Shown: one piece after another, positions 29,885-39,188 of the stretch | Layout of the letters: every line of letters starts with the position of its first letter | Numbering within the stretch: the first letter of the stretch is position 1 | Source of the DNA: Streptococcus mitis | GTDB lineage: Bacteria > Bacillota > Bacilli > Lactobacillales > Streptococcaceae | Direction of reading: 5' to 3' | DNA: 39,245 bases | Assembly (NCBI RefSeq): GCF_946190275.1 | Contig: NZ_CAMHZQ010000020.1 | Coordinates: 1 to 39,245 of the forward strand | Position numbers and translations under genes: made by a program | Notes under the pieces: generated by a model | Databases searched by the model: none | Seen by the model: only the letters and a program-made list of their open reading frames with translations | What the model was told of the DNA's origin: nothing

Positions 29885-30265
29885 ATGGCGTTAAAATACA
29901 CAACTTGGAAAGTTACTGATGAAAAAGAGTTGAAGCTACGTTTGACATCTCATCAGGCTGCAACTGTGGAAGAAAAAATCGGCATGAACTTGTTAAAGAT
30001 TTTTATGCCTGAAGCTGGTGAAGAATTCACTTTACCGCCTTTGAAAGTTATGTTGTTGTTAGTTCATGGAGCCTTGCAGCAGTATGAACATGGGTATTCC
30101 TTTGAGGATGTCTACGATCTATACGATGAATACGTGGACAACGGTGGAGACCAAACAACCTTCATGTCAGAGGTTTTAATGCCACTCTTTGAAGTATCGG
30201 GTTTTACTCCACGAGGAAGCAAGGACAAGAAAACTTCCAAGAAGAAAATGACAGTAGTCGAGTAA
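29885..30265 (+). CDS. Tail assembly chaperone, gpG-like
   Basis: 126 residues. Helical (EEKIGMNLLKIFMPEAGEEF, LKVMLLLVHGALQQYEHGYS) with a basic tail, between tail tube and tape measure as for lambda gpG. The -1 frame is open from 30193 through 30654. A slippery heptamer G-GGT-TTT lies at 30199-30205 in the correct register. A -1 shift would join 107 residues of this protein to 149 of the next frame, giving a gpGT-like product of about 256 residues. Confidence 0.85.
   Translation: MALKYTTWKVTDEKELKLRLTSHQAATVEEKIGMNLLKIFMPEAGEEFTLPPLKVMLLLVHGALQQYEHGYSFEDVYDLYDEYVDNGGDQTTFMSEVLMPLFEVSGFTPRGSKDKKTSKKKMTVVE
30199..30205 (+). other. Programmed -1 frameshift site GGGTTTT
   Basis: The heptamer fits X-XXY-YYZ with zero-frame codons GGT and TTT. 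It lies 7 nt after the last -1-frame stop (30190-30192) and 60 nt before the zero-frame stop. A G/GT frameshift between tail tube and tape measure is a general feature of long-tailed phages. Confidence 0.75.
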
Positions 30266-30303
30266 TCTTAACGGTAACGCAGATTATTGAGAGGCTTTAT
30301 CCT

Positions 30304-30654
30304 ATGTTTTTAGACATCGGGGGTAAGCCTCTTGATTTTTGGGATTTGACGGTGCTTGAAATCAGAGAAATGATTGAAAGCTATAACCGTGTCAAAATCC
30401 GAGAGCGTAAAGAGAAGATTATTGACTCATACAGACTTTCGCAGATGATATCCAACCACGTTTCTTTATTGTTATCCAAGGATGCCAAGGTATTTGAGTT
30501 CTGGGAATATGCTCCTGAGTTGTTTGTAGAAGAACAGCAAGCGGTAGAACAGGAACGACAGAGACAAGCGTTTTTGCTGCATAAGGAACGGATGCGTGAT
30601 TTTGCAGAAAGACATAATCGAAAAAGGAAGGAGGAAGTGAATGGCAACTCTTGA
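30304..30654 (+). CDS. Tail assembly chaperone T part, made mainly by -1 frameshift
   Basis: From the first ATG the frame gives 116 residues, but it is open upstream to 30193 and is probably translated as the C-terminal part of a gpGT-like fusion entered at 30205. The ATG at 30304 has no good ribosome site. Charged helical protein (LTVLEIREMIESYNRVKIRE, and a Glu/Arg-rich end). The T domain of such fusions recruits the tape measure for tail assembly. It overlaps the tape measure gene by 14 nt. Confidence 0.75.
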   Translation: MFLDIGGKPLDFWDLTVLEIREMIESYNRVKIRERKEKIIDSYRLSQMISNHVSLLLSKDAKVFEFWEYAPELFVEEQQAVEQERQRQAFLLHKERMRDFAERHNRKRKEEVNGNS

Positions 30655-33600
30655 CGAATTGAAAGTCATGATTGACGCTGAGATAGCGCCTTTCAGGAAG
30701 AAGATGAAAGAAGTCGAGAATCAGGTCAAAGGAACATCTGACCAAGTGAAGAATGCCACTGCCAAAGTTCGTGAACAGTCGAACTCTATCGGTAGTGCGT
30801 TTGGCAAGCTAGCTAAGTTCGCTGGTTTTGCGATCCTTGGTAAGAAATTGCTTGATGTTGGGATGTATTCAGCACAGACGGCTCTTGAAGTATCAGCGTC
30901 TATGAACCAAATCAAACGCCAGATGGGCGAGAGTTCACAATCTTTCTTAAAATGGGTTAACGATAACGCTAACGCTATGAATATGGGTGTGGGTGAGGCG
31001 ACCAACTACGGTGCAGTATACTCAAACCTATTTTCTGGATTTATCAAAGATACCAACAAGCTAAGCGCCTATACTGCTAAGATGTTGCAGACATCGGCAG
31101 TTATTGCAGAAGGTTCAGGCCGTAGCATTACAGACGTTATGGAGCGTATTCGATCAGGTTTGCTAGGGAACACCGAAGCAATTGAAGATCTAGGAATCAA
31201 CGTCAATGTGGCTATGATTGAGTCTACTGAAGCTTTTAAGAAGTTCGCAAACGGACAGAGCTGGCAACAGTTGGACTATCAAACCCAGCAACAAATCCGC
31301 CTTATGGCTATCTTGGAACAGGCTACAGCCAAGTATGGTGATACCTTATCCAACTCAGTCAATGGTAGTATCAGCTTGTTTAAGTCGCTGATGAAAGATA
31401 GTGCATTGAATCTGGGTAATGCTATGTTACCGATTATCAATGCCATTATGCCTGTTTTGAACTCTTTTGCCATGGTATTGAAGAACGTGACTGCTAAACT
31501 CGCTGAGTTTATCGCTTTGATGTTCAACAAGAAAGCGACAGTAAAAGATGGCGTCGGTGGAGCAGTTGGAGACATGGGTAACGCCATGAAAGACGCTGCA
31601 GACGGAGCAGGAGATCTTGCTGATGCAGTGGACGACGCTGGAGATTCAGCAGGAGGACTTGCTGATAATCTTGGAGACTCAGCTAAAAACGCTAAGAAGG
31701 CTGCTAAAGAATTGCTAGGTCTTTTGGGATTTGATGAGATTAACATCTTGCAAAAACCAAAAGACGATGATGCAGGCGGTTCTGGAGGCGGTGGCGGAGG
31801 CAAAGGTGGTAAAGGAAAGGGAGGCGGTGGCGGACCTTTCAAAGACATCTTGCCAGAAGTCGAGTTGACCGACATGGACAACAAATTCAAGAGCATTTTT
31901 GATGGTCTTGGAGATAAGCTGAAAGGGTTGTTTGACCTCTTCAAAAAAGGTTTTGATGCAGCATTTAGACCGGAAGGTTTAGAGCGTATCAAAGCTGCTT
32001 TAGAGCGAATCAAGAAAACTCTTGAAGAAATCGCTACTGATCCAAGAGTTGTAAATGCCTTTAACCGCATGACCGAGAAAATTGCTTATGCTTTGGGACA
32101 AATTGCTGGTTCGTTAGCCACTATCGGAGTTGGTATTGGTGTACTCCTTACTGAAAGTATTGCGAACGGCCTTGAAAGGCAGAAAGAACGGATTATCAGG
32201 GCGCTAGTCGCTTTGTTTGATAATATTGGTAACATTGCAGAGGCTGTAGGAAATATCGCTCAGGCTTTTTCTAGTGCTTTCTACGACGTCATTACTTCAA
32301 CTGGTGCGGTTCGTATCGGTAGCGCTATTGTGTCAACTCTATTAAGCTTGACATCTACCATTGTTGAAGTTGGTAGTAAATTAGCAGGAAGTCTGTTTAA
32401 AGGTTTTGAAAAAGTCGTTGTGACAAGCGCTCCTAAAATTTCATCAATGCTTCAAAGTCTTTTGGACATTGTAGCTCCGATATTTGAAACTATTGAGAGT
32501 GTTGTTGATAAGTTTGGCGATGGATTGAGTAGTGTCTACGATGAACATGTAGCCCCTGCTATTGACTCTATTGCTAATGCTTTTAACGGACTAATTGATA
32601 TTATTCAAATACTTTGGGAAGGAAGTTGGAAGCCTTTTGCCGAGTTCTTGTCTAATACGTTCGGTATAAGTATTGAAACTGTTGCTGATTTATTAGGCGG
32701 TATCATACTAGAAGCATTGAAGTTACTAGCTGATACAATCAAGTTAGTAGCTGACGGTTTTACTGCTTTTTCTGATTGGTGTAAAGAAAATAAAGAGATT
32801 ATCTCCACAATCGCTAATGTTATTGGTACGCTTGCAACCGTGTGGCAAGGAATTAAGTTCTTGTCTTGGGCTGAACAAGCTGGAGGACTTGCAGGAGCAT
32901 TCGAATTATTAAGTGGCAAGGTTTCCTTTATTGTTAGCGGAATTAAAAACCTTGGACTAGCTTTGAAAGCTTTGACATTTGATAAATTGGTCAGCTTCGG
33001 AGAAACCATCTATTTGAATGCGTTGTATGCAAAAGACTTTGTAGTCAATTCAGGTAAATTGATTGTAGAGTTAGGAAAAACTGCTCTAGAACTTGGTAAA
33101 TCAGCACTGGCGTGGGGTGTTCATGCAGCACAAATGGGGCTTGCAGCAGCGGCAGAAATCGCTCAATCGGTTGCAGCAGGAGTTGCAGCAGCTGCAACAT
33201 GGGCACTCAATGGAGCTATTGCAGTCTTGACCAGTCCGATAACCTTAGTTATTGCTGCTATTGCAGCCTTAATTGCTATCGGTGTCTTGCTCTACCAAAA
33301 CTGGGACACTGTTGTTGAGTTTGCTAAAACTGCATGGCAAGGACTATGTGATTTTATCAGTGGTATTTGTCAAGCGATTGGCGAATTTTTCAGCGGTCTA
33401 TGGACGAAACTTCAAGAAATCTTCGAGCCAATAGGCCAATGGTTTAGCGAGAAGTTCCAGCAAGCATGGGATGCCATTGTAGCTATCTTCTCTGGTATCG
33501 GAGAGTGGTTCTCTGGTGTATTCCAAGGCGCATGGGATGCCATCGTTAATATCTTCACGCCAATCGGTTCATGGTTCGGACAACGTTGGGCGGATGTTAC

Positions 33601-34321
33601 TAGTGCTTTAGCTAATATTGGAGCATGGTTTACTGATATGTTCCAAAAAGCATGGACTGGTCTAACAAACATCTTTAGCAAACTAGGTTCATGGTTTGGC
33701 GAAAGATGGAACGATGTTACAAGTGCGCTTTCCAAAGTAGCAAGCTGGTTTGGCGAGATCTTCGGAAAAGCTTTTGACGCTGTTAAAAATGCCTTTAGCT
33801 CTATCGGCGACTTCTTTAAAGGCGTTTGGGAAACTGTAAAAAGTATCTTCGTAAACGCTGGTCAGATGGTCGGAGAGGCAGTAGGTGGAGCGTTTAAGGG
33901 TGCTGTTAATGCGGTTCTTGACACTATTGAAAATGTGGTTAATGGATTTATCGGCATGATTAATGGTGTTTTAGATGTTGTCAGAAACTTACCTGGTCTA
34001 GGATGGATTGGAAGTGTAAGTACAGTTAGCCTTCCTCGTCTTGCCCGTGGTGGTATCGTCGATAGCCCAACAATCGCCATGATTGGTGAAGCTGGTAAAG
34101 AAGCGGTCGTACCACTTGAAAATACAGGATTTATCCAAACACTTGGGCGAGTTGTCAGCAGTGCAGTAGTAAATGCCATGGCTGGTGTTGGTCCACAAGG
34201 TGGATTTTCTGGCGATGGCGACATCGTTATCCAAATCGCAGGTCACGAGTTCGGACGGGTGGCCATCCAAGAAATCAACAAGGAACACGAACGAGCAGGT
34301 CAAACCTTGCTCAAGATTTAG
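30641..34321 (+). CDS. Tail tape measure protein
   Basis: 1226 residues. Helical N-terminus, then hydrophobic stretches (LAKFAGFAILGKKLLDVGMY), a Gly-rich linker near residues 375-405, and a central helical region with long membrane-like segments around 850-890. Repeats of a Trp-Phe unit (GEWFSGVFQGAWDAIVNIF and relatives) occupy about 930-1060. The end ARGGIVDSPTIAMIGEAGKE with VVPLENTGF is conserved in tape measures. At about 1.5 angstrom per residue it suggests a tail of roughly 180 nm. It overlaps the chaperone frame before it. Confidence 0.95.
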   Translation: MATLDELKVMIDAEIAPFRKKMKEVENQVKGTSDQVKNATAKVREQSNSIGSAFGKLAKFAGFAILGKKLLDVGMYSAQTALEVSASMNQIKRQMGESSQSFLKWVNDNANAMNMGVGEATNYGAVYSNLFSGFIKDTNKLSAYTAKMLQTSAVIAEGSGRSITDVMERIRSGLLGNTEAIEDLGINVNVAMIESTEAFKKFANGQSWQQLDYQTQQQIRLMAILEQATAKYGDTLSNSVNGSISLFKSLMKDSALNLGNAMLPIINAIMPVLNSFAMVLKNVTAKLAEFIALMFNKKATVKDGVGGAVGDMGNAMKDAADGAGDLADAVDDAGDSAGGLADNLGDSAKNAKKAAKELLGLLGFDEINILQKPKDDDAGGSGGGGGGKGGKGKGGGGGPFKDILPEVELTDMDNKFKSIFDGLGDKLKGLFDLFKKGFDAAFRPEGLERIKAALERIKKTLEEIATDPRVVNAFNRMTEKIAYALGQIAGSLATIGVGIGVLLTESIANGLERQKERIIRALVALFDNIGNIAEAVGNIAQAFSSAFYDVITSTGAVRIGSAIVSTLLSLTSTIVEVGSKLAGSLFKGFEKVVVTSAPKISSMLQSLLDIVAPIFETIESVVDKFGDGLSSVYDEHVAPAIDSIANAFNGLIDIIQILWEGSWKPFAEFLSNTFGISIETVADLLGGIILEALKLLADTIKLVADGFTAFSDWCKENKEIISTIANVIGTLATVWQGIKFLSWAEQAGGLAGAFELLSGKVSFIVSGIKNLGLALKALTFDKLVSFGETIYLNALYAKDFVVNSGKLIVELGKTALELGKSALAWGVHAAQMGLAAAAEIAQSVAAGVAAAATWALNGAIAVLTSPITLVIAAIAALIAIGVLLYQNWDTVVEFAKTAWQGLCDFISGICQAIGEFFSGLWTKLQEIFEPIGQWFSEKFQQAWDAIVAIFSGIGEWFSGVFQGAWDAIVNIFTPIGSWFGQRWADVTSALANIGAWFTDMFQKAWTGLTNIFSKLGSWFGERWNDVTSALSKVASWFGEIFGKAFDAVKNAFSSIGDFFKGVWETVKSIFVNAGQMVGEAVGGAFKGAVNAVLDTIENVVNGFIGMINGVLDVVRNLPGLGWIGSVSTVSLPRLARGGIVDSPTIAMIGEAGKEAVVPLENTGFIQTLGRVVSSAVVNAMAGVGPQGGFSGDGDIVIQIAGHEFGRVAIQEINKEHERAGQTLLKI

Positions 34322-34329
34322 GAGGTTAA

Positions 34330-34680
34330 ATGGCACAATTGACAATCAATGGGGTGGCTGTGAAGCCTCCCAAATCTTTTCAGGTCGGTATTCAAGATAT
34401 CGATGGAGAAACAGGGCGTAATGCCAATGGAGACATGGTGCGCGACCGTATCACGACTAAGCGCAAACTAGACTGTGAATGGGGCATGCTGACTCAAGAA
34501 GAAATGAGTCAGCTTTTAAATGCCGTGTCAGCAGTCTTTTTCGAGGTCTCATATCCTGACCCTGTTAAAGGTCAGACCACTGGGACTTTCTATGTCGGCG
34601 ATAGGACGGCTCCAAGCTATACCTTCACTGAGAAGTTCAAGCCTTGGTCTGGTGCTAAATTTAATCTGGTAGAGAGGTAA
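34330..34680 (+). CDS. Distal-tail-like protein, DUF6711
   Basis: 116 residues. INGVAVKPPKSFQVGIQDID at the start and FEVSYPDPVKGQTTGTFYVG later match the DUF6711 proteins that sit between tape measure and tail hub in streptococcal phages. Beta-rich. Probably the distal tail adaptor or its small equivalent. GGAGG precedes ATG. Confidence 0.75.
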   Translation: MAQLTINGVAVKPPKSFQVGIQDIDGETGRNANGDMVRDRITTKRKLDCEWGMLTQEEMSQLLNAVSAVFFEVSYPDPVKGQTTGTFYVGDRTAPSYTFTEKFKPWSGAKFNLVER

Positions 34681-34684
34681 GAAG

Positions 34685-36496
34685 ATGGACGCTTTAACCA
34701 GACGGCAATTTGACAGAGCCATGTTTGCCAAAGACAGGACGCTGGCTATTCGTGTTGGAGATTATGCTTCACGGGATATCAAAGAGGCTAGCTTTGAATA
34801 TGGCTACATTAAAGGCGATACATATAAGCCCGGTGGAACGTGTGCTGGTAGCGGTAAGATTACCTTTACCAGTATCATTACCACGTTCAATAAACTGGAT
34901 ATCCTACACCCTGAGATTGGTCTACTGGTTGGGGATGCCTACCAGTGGGTCAAGATGGGAGAATACTTCATCAATGATATCGAGATTGACCGAAACCGCA
35001 ACACAACCACGCTTGAACTTATGGACGGTATGTTCAAGCTCAATCGTGAGTATGTGACAGACTTGCATTTTCCAGCTGAGGTGCGAGAGGTTATTCAGGA
35101 AATCTGTCTAAAAACAGGCATTGAGTTGGCGAATGACTATTTCGGTATCAGCGCTATGCGCTACCATGTCGAGCAAGTTCCTGAGGGCAAGAAACTGTCC
35201 TTTAGGGATATGCTGAGTGCTATGACTCAGATGATTGGGATGTCTTGTTTCTTTAACCGAGAAGGCAAGATGGAAATCCGTGATTTGACTGAGTCCAACA
35301 TCACAATTAATGCTGACAGCTATTTCTTACATGGTTTGACTAAGAGTGAAATCGAGTATCAGATAGCTGGTATCACTTGTAAGACGGATAAGAAGTCTCT
35401 GACGGTTGGTATGAAGACAGGTCGGTCATTGGAACTGGACAATGTCTTCATGACCCAGAGCGCTTTAAATGACCTTTATTATAAGCTGAAAAATCTGACC
35501 TACTATCCATATAATCTCAACTACCAAGGGCATTTGTTACTTGAGGTTGGGCAGTGGGTAACTATTCAGACCAACAAGAAAGAAACATTTAAAGTTCCTG
35601 TGTTAAGTCAGAGCTTCACTTTTAAAGGTGGTCTGAGAGGTCGTATCAGTGCAGACAGTAAGGCTGGGAATGATACCCAGTATTCTTACGAGGGTACGAT
35701 TACCAAGCAGATAAAGCAACAAGATGGCATTGAAGCCAAAATCCAAGCGCAGATAGAAGCAGCGGACGCAGCCTTTGAAGCAGAGTTCGAGAAACGTAAA
35801 AAAGCGATAGATGATGCTATCGAAAAATACAAAGCAAATGCTGAAGAGTTTGGCGCCAAAATCCACGAGGAAATGGAGAAAGAGCGTCCTGAGTTCGTGA
35901 AACGCATCCGTGAGGAGCTCATGAGTGGTGCGGACTCAATCGCCGAACTCAGTAAGAAATTAGAGCAGGTTAGCGAAACTGCAAGGGTCAACGCTAGTCT
36001 GATTGGTGGTGACGGCACTACCCAGTACAATAAGAACCGCTTGAACGGTGGCACAGCCAAGAAAATCAGTTATGGAACGGATTTTGTAGAAGTTGGCCAC
36101 AATGGCGATGGATTTGAAGTTGGCAAGAAATACGTTATCAGCTGGTCAGCAACCTGCACACCTTACGGTAAGACGGATGTGACTGTGGTAGTCAATAAAA
36201 CACCGTTCTATGGTGGCCACGTTCATCTTGCGCCTGCTAATGCGGTCATGCCAGCGATTGATAAAGACCTTGTTCAGAAAGAAGAGAAGGTCTTGGCGGT
36301 CTACTACGGTGCTTATCGTCTGACCTTTTCAGGCGACTGGTATCAGAATATAGAGCAGTCTTTGACGATTGACAATCAGACAAGACGGATTGAATTAGCG
36401 CCTGTTTACAAGACGGTTGCTGATGGGCAAAATGCAAGATATGAGGGAAGTTGGAGTGAGAACCCAACTTTTATTTTTGATGGAGGTAGAACATGA
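34685..36496 (+). CDS. Tail hub / baseplate structural protein
   Basis: 603 residues. N-terminal about 340 residues are beta-rich with FNKLDILHPEIGLLVGDAYQ and WVKMGEYFINDIEIDRNRN, as in gp27-like tail hub proteins. A coiled coil (about 345-425, with QIEAADAAFEAEFEKRKKAI) and a beta-sandwich-like C-terminal domain (about 455-603) follow. The hub closes the tube and carries the receptor-binding parts. Its stop overlaps the next gene by 4 nt. Confidence 0.8.
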   Translation: MDALTRRQFDRAMFAKDRTLAIRVGDYASRDIKEASFEYGYIKGDTYKPGGTCAGSGKITFTSIITTFNKLDILHPEIGLLVGDAYQWVKMGEYFINDIEIDRNRNTTTLELMDGMFKLNREYVTDLHFPAEVREVIQEICLKTGIELANDYFGISAMRYHVEQVPEGKKLSFRDMLSAMTQMIGMSCFFNREGKMEIRDLTESNITINADSYFLHGLTKSEIEYQIAGITCKTDKKSLTVGMKTGRSLELDNVFMTQSALNDLYYKLKNLTYYPYNLNYQGHLLLEVGQWVTIQTNKKETFKVPVLSQSFTFKGGLRGRISADSKAGNDTQYSYEGTITKQIKQQDGIEAKIQAQIEAADAAFEAEFEKRKKAIDDAIEKYKANAEEFGAKIHEEMEKERPEFVKRIREELMSGADSIAELSKKLEQVSETARVNASLIGGDGTTQYNKNRLNGGTAKKISYGTDFVEVGHNGDGFEVGKKYVISWSATCTPYGKTDVTVVVNKTPFYGGHVHLAPANAVMPAIDKDLVQKEEKVLAVYYGAYRLTFSGDWYQNIEQSLTIDNQTRRIELAPVYKTVADGQNARYEGSWSENPTFIFDGGRT

Positions 36497-37323
36497 CGGA
36501 AACAACGCCTGAAGTAGTACCTATCAGGGTACGACATAAACGGATGCCAGCTAGTGAGTGGGCAAGAAGTAACTTTGTGTTGTATGACGGAGAGTTAGGC
36601 ATTGAGAGTGATACTGGTAAGGTCAAGGTTGGAAATGGCCGTGACCGATTCTCAGCCCTGCAATATCTAACTGGTCCCAAAGGAGACCGTGGAGAACGTG
36701 GGGAAACAGGACCACGAGGGGCGGACGGTGTTATGCGATTCGAGAACCTGACGAGTCAACAGAGAGAGGGCTTGCGAGGAGATAACGGCCATAGCTTAAA
36801 TGCCAATGTACGTATCGAAGGAAGCTATCGAAACGGTGCGACTAGTCAGTTGAATTTGATCGCGGACGTCTACTATGACGGGACACGGTTAACCAGTGGC
36901 TATACTGTTGATTATTACTACAGAGGCTTTGGGAATAATAACTGGCAAAGTTTGCTGAGCCAAACGCCTGATGCGAACGGTAAATTTGCTCAGTGGAACG
37001 CCTCTCAACGTTCAGGAGGCTGGTTTGAGGTCTACATTGTTGTAACGCACAATGGCATTAAAGCGGCTGCTAGCACACGACTTGACAATGTCAGTGACGG
37101 TGCAAGAGGGGCGAATGGTGCAACAGGTCCAGCAGGACCGGCAGGACCAGCTGGTGCTAGAGGAGAAATAGGTCCTAGAGGTGCGGACGGAGCTCCAGGT
37201 CAAAATATCATCAATCAAAACGGTGGGCGACCGATGAAGTATTGGGCTGGCACAAGGTCTCAATATGACGCGATTCCTAACAAGGATAGTAATACTATCT
37301 ATGACATCTATAGTAATTCGTAG
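36493..37323 (+). CDS. Collagen-like tail protein
   Basis: 276 residues. An N-terminal adaptor of about 55 residues (DGELGIESDTGKVKVGNGRD) is followed by a first G-x-y stretch (GPKGDRGERGETGPRGADG), a beta-rich domain (about 95-200), a second G-x-y run (GPAGPAGPAGARGEIGPRG) and the closing motif YWAGTRSQYDAIPNKDSNTIY. The collagen-like segments imply a trimeric fibre. The closing motif recurs at the left edge of the window, so a second member exists. Likely receptor-binding or tail-tip fibre. Confidence 0.8.
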   Translation: MTETTPEVVPIRVRHKRMPASEWARSNFVLYDGELGIESDTGKVKVGNGRDRFSALQYLTGPKGDRGERGETGPRGADGVMRFENLTSQQREGLRGDNGHSLNANVRIEGSYRNGATSQLNLIADVYYDGTRLTSGYTVDYYYRGFGNNNWQSLLSQTPDANGKFAQWNASQRSGGWFEVYIVVTHNGIKAAASTRLDNVSDGARGANGATGPAGPAGPAGARGEIGPRGADGAPGQNIINQNGGRPMKYWAGTRSQYDAIPNKDSNTIYDIYSNS

Positions 37324-37331
37324 GAGGTAGT

Positions 37332-37733
37332 ATGGCTAGAGAAGGAATTTACGTGGGTAGCAAGGAAGTTGCTGAAAGATATATAGGAGATAAGCTAATC
37401 TGGAAAAAATACAGATTTCAAATTGTAAACACTTTGTCATTGACTATATTAAATATTAACTATCAGTCAGCTACTTTAGACTTTTACACTCGATTCTCGT
37501 ATCGATATGTAGGATTAAACTCAGGGTACTACTATTTGAGGATAGAAGAAAAGTTCGTCAAAGTATATGCCTATAATTTATCAACACCTAATCCATCTTT
37601 TGTGTTTTTACTAGGTCAAAATGAAGATGCAGGAGTAGATGAAGCAAGCAAGCGTCAAGCTTTATCTGATTTGACACGAAACTGGTTTAGAAATGATTAT
37701 AAAGATATTGTTTTATATGACAGAATGAGGTAA
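37332..37733 (+). CDS. Small tail-tip protein, paralogue of the one at 102
   Basis: 133 residues. The first 30 residues share the pattern G-x-x-E-V-x-x-R-Y-I-G-x-K-L-I-W with the protein at 102-470; the rest differs and is rich in Tyr and Ser (YQSATLDFYTRFSYRYVGLN). It again follows a gene ending in the YWAGT motif. GGAGG precedes ATG. Function unknown; accessory tail-tip or host-range component by context. Confidence 0.7.
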   Translation: MAREGIYVGSKEVAERYIGDKLIWKKYRFQIVNTLSLTILNINYQSATLDFYTRFSYRYVGLNSGYYYLRIEEKFVKVYAYNLSTPNPSFVFLLGQNEDAGVDEASKRQALSDLTRNWFRNDYKDIVLYDRMR

Positions 37734-37736
37734 CAC

Positions 37737-39188
37737 ATGGATATTACCATTCAAAACGTCCGGTCTCCTGCTTTGGAGCATAACGGGCGGTATTATAAGG
37801 TCTTTCAGCCACGGACACGAGATGAACTGCTGAAGCTTCATCACATGGGCTGTGTGGGTGATACGGTGCTGACGGATATCCAACTGGAGCAGGGGGATTT
37901 TCCTACTAGCTTCGTGGAGCCTACTGTCACGCAACGTACTTTGTCAGGTCTCTTCAAGGATATGCGTTCTATCGAACTGGAACTGAGAGATCCAAACAGC
38001 ACCCTGTGGGGCAAAATCCAGCAGAACAATCAAGGGGCGCTGACTCAGTTCTTTGATACGAATGTCAAGAGCGCCATCGCTCAGACGGCTAGAGAAATCA
38101 GGCAGGAAGTGCGAGACGCTGCTAACAGTGCGAGGGTACAAGTGACGCCTGAAGGTGTGACCATCGGCTCTACTACTCTAACTGGTGAGCAGTTAGCCTC
38201 TACCATTTCCACAAGTCCGAGAGGGGTTGATATCATCGCTCCACACGTTCGAGTACAGTCAGATATGTTGGTAGATGGTGCTGTAACAGCTAGGAAGATG
38301 GCCGCTGGTTCTGTCACTGCTGAACATATCCAAGCTGGAGCTATCACGGGAGATAAAATCAGCGTAGATGATGCCTTGATTCGGAACCTGACCGCTAGAG
38401 ATGCCTTGATTGACAAGCTGACATCCAAGCAAATCTTCACAACCAAGATTGAGTCTGTCGTATCTAGTTCAACATTCCTACAAGCCTATCAAGGTGAAAT
38501 TGGAGGTTTTACCTTGGGTCAGTTCGACAACGGAGGCGGTCGCTGGATTTCTGGAGTAAACCAATTCTCTGTTGGTATGGGGAATGGTGCTGGTTATGGC
38601 ACCAAGACAGCTTTTTGGGCCAATTGGGGCGATAACTGGAACCAAGCAGGACCAAACTCTTGGCATGTAGATACAGATGGACAGATGTATTGTAAGAATA
38701 CAGTTAGTTTTTATGGTAAAGTTGACTTTTCTGGATCTACAAACGTTAATTTCTACAGCAAGATTAATGCTGCCAAAGGTATCTGGACAGGAAATGCAGA
38801 CATTTATGGTGCTGGGTCAAATCCAGCTGGAGGAGAGAATGCCGTCGTCTGGTGGAATCAAATCACTAAAGCAAGCTGGAGAGGCTATGCAGGTATTACT
38901 TCGAGTTCAGATAGACGCTTGAAAGAAAATATTAAAGAGAGTCCAGTTAATGCTTTGGATAAAATCCAAGCATTGAACATGGTCTCTTTTGATTTCATCG
39001 AGAGCCAGAAACACGAAGAGGTTGGTTTGATTGCGCAGGAAGTACAGGAGGTAGTCCCTTATGCAATTGAAACAGATGAAGTAACATCTTATCTGTCTAT
39101 CAACTATTCGAAATTCATCCCCTACTTGCTGAAGGCCATCCAAGAACTGGACCAGAAAATTAAAGAATTGGAGAACATACATGGATAA
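37737..39188 (+). CDS. Tail fibre with C-terminal S74 intramolecular chaperone
   Basis: 483 residues. A coiled-coil and beta-helix-like body (about 60-270, with VTAEHIQAGAITGDKISVDD), an aromatic Gly-rich domain (about 275-385), and an S74 peptidase/chaperone from about 389: SSSDRRLKENI, then FDFIESQKHEEVGLIAQEVQ and a final coiled coil. S74 domains trimerise the fibre and then cut themselves off at the Ser-Asp region. This is probably the main receptor fibre. The next gene starts inside its end. Confidence 0.9.
   Translation: MDITIQNVRSPALEHNGRYYKVFQPRTRDELLKLHHMGCVGDTVLTDIQLEQGDFPTSFVEPTVTQRTLSGLFKDMRSIELELRDPNSTLWGKIQQNNQGALTQFFDTNVKSAIAQTAREIRQEVRDAANSARVQVTPEGVTIGSTTLTGEQLASTISTSPRGVDIIAPHVRVQSDMLVDGAVTARKMAAGSVTAEHIQAGAITGDKISVDDALIRNLTARDALIDKLTSKQIFTTKIESVVSSSTFLQAYQGEIGGFTLGQFDNGGGRWISGVNQFSVGMGNGAGYGTKTAFWANWGDNWNQAGPNSWHVDTDGQMYCKNTVSFYGKVDFSGSTNVNFYSKINAAKGIWTGNADIYGAGSNPAGGENAVVWWNQITKASWRGYAGITSSSDRRLKENIKESPVNALDKIQALNMVSFDFIESQKHEEVGLIAQEVQEVVPYAIETDEVTSYLSINYSKFIPYLLKAIQELDQKIKELENIHG

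Noticed and set aside
31279..32070. Pro/Ser-rich minus-strand frame under the tape measure gene
   Set aside because: Antisense shadow of the Gly- and Lys-rich tape measure sequence, with no start signal.
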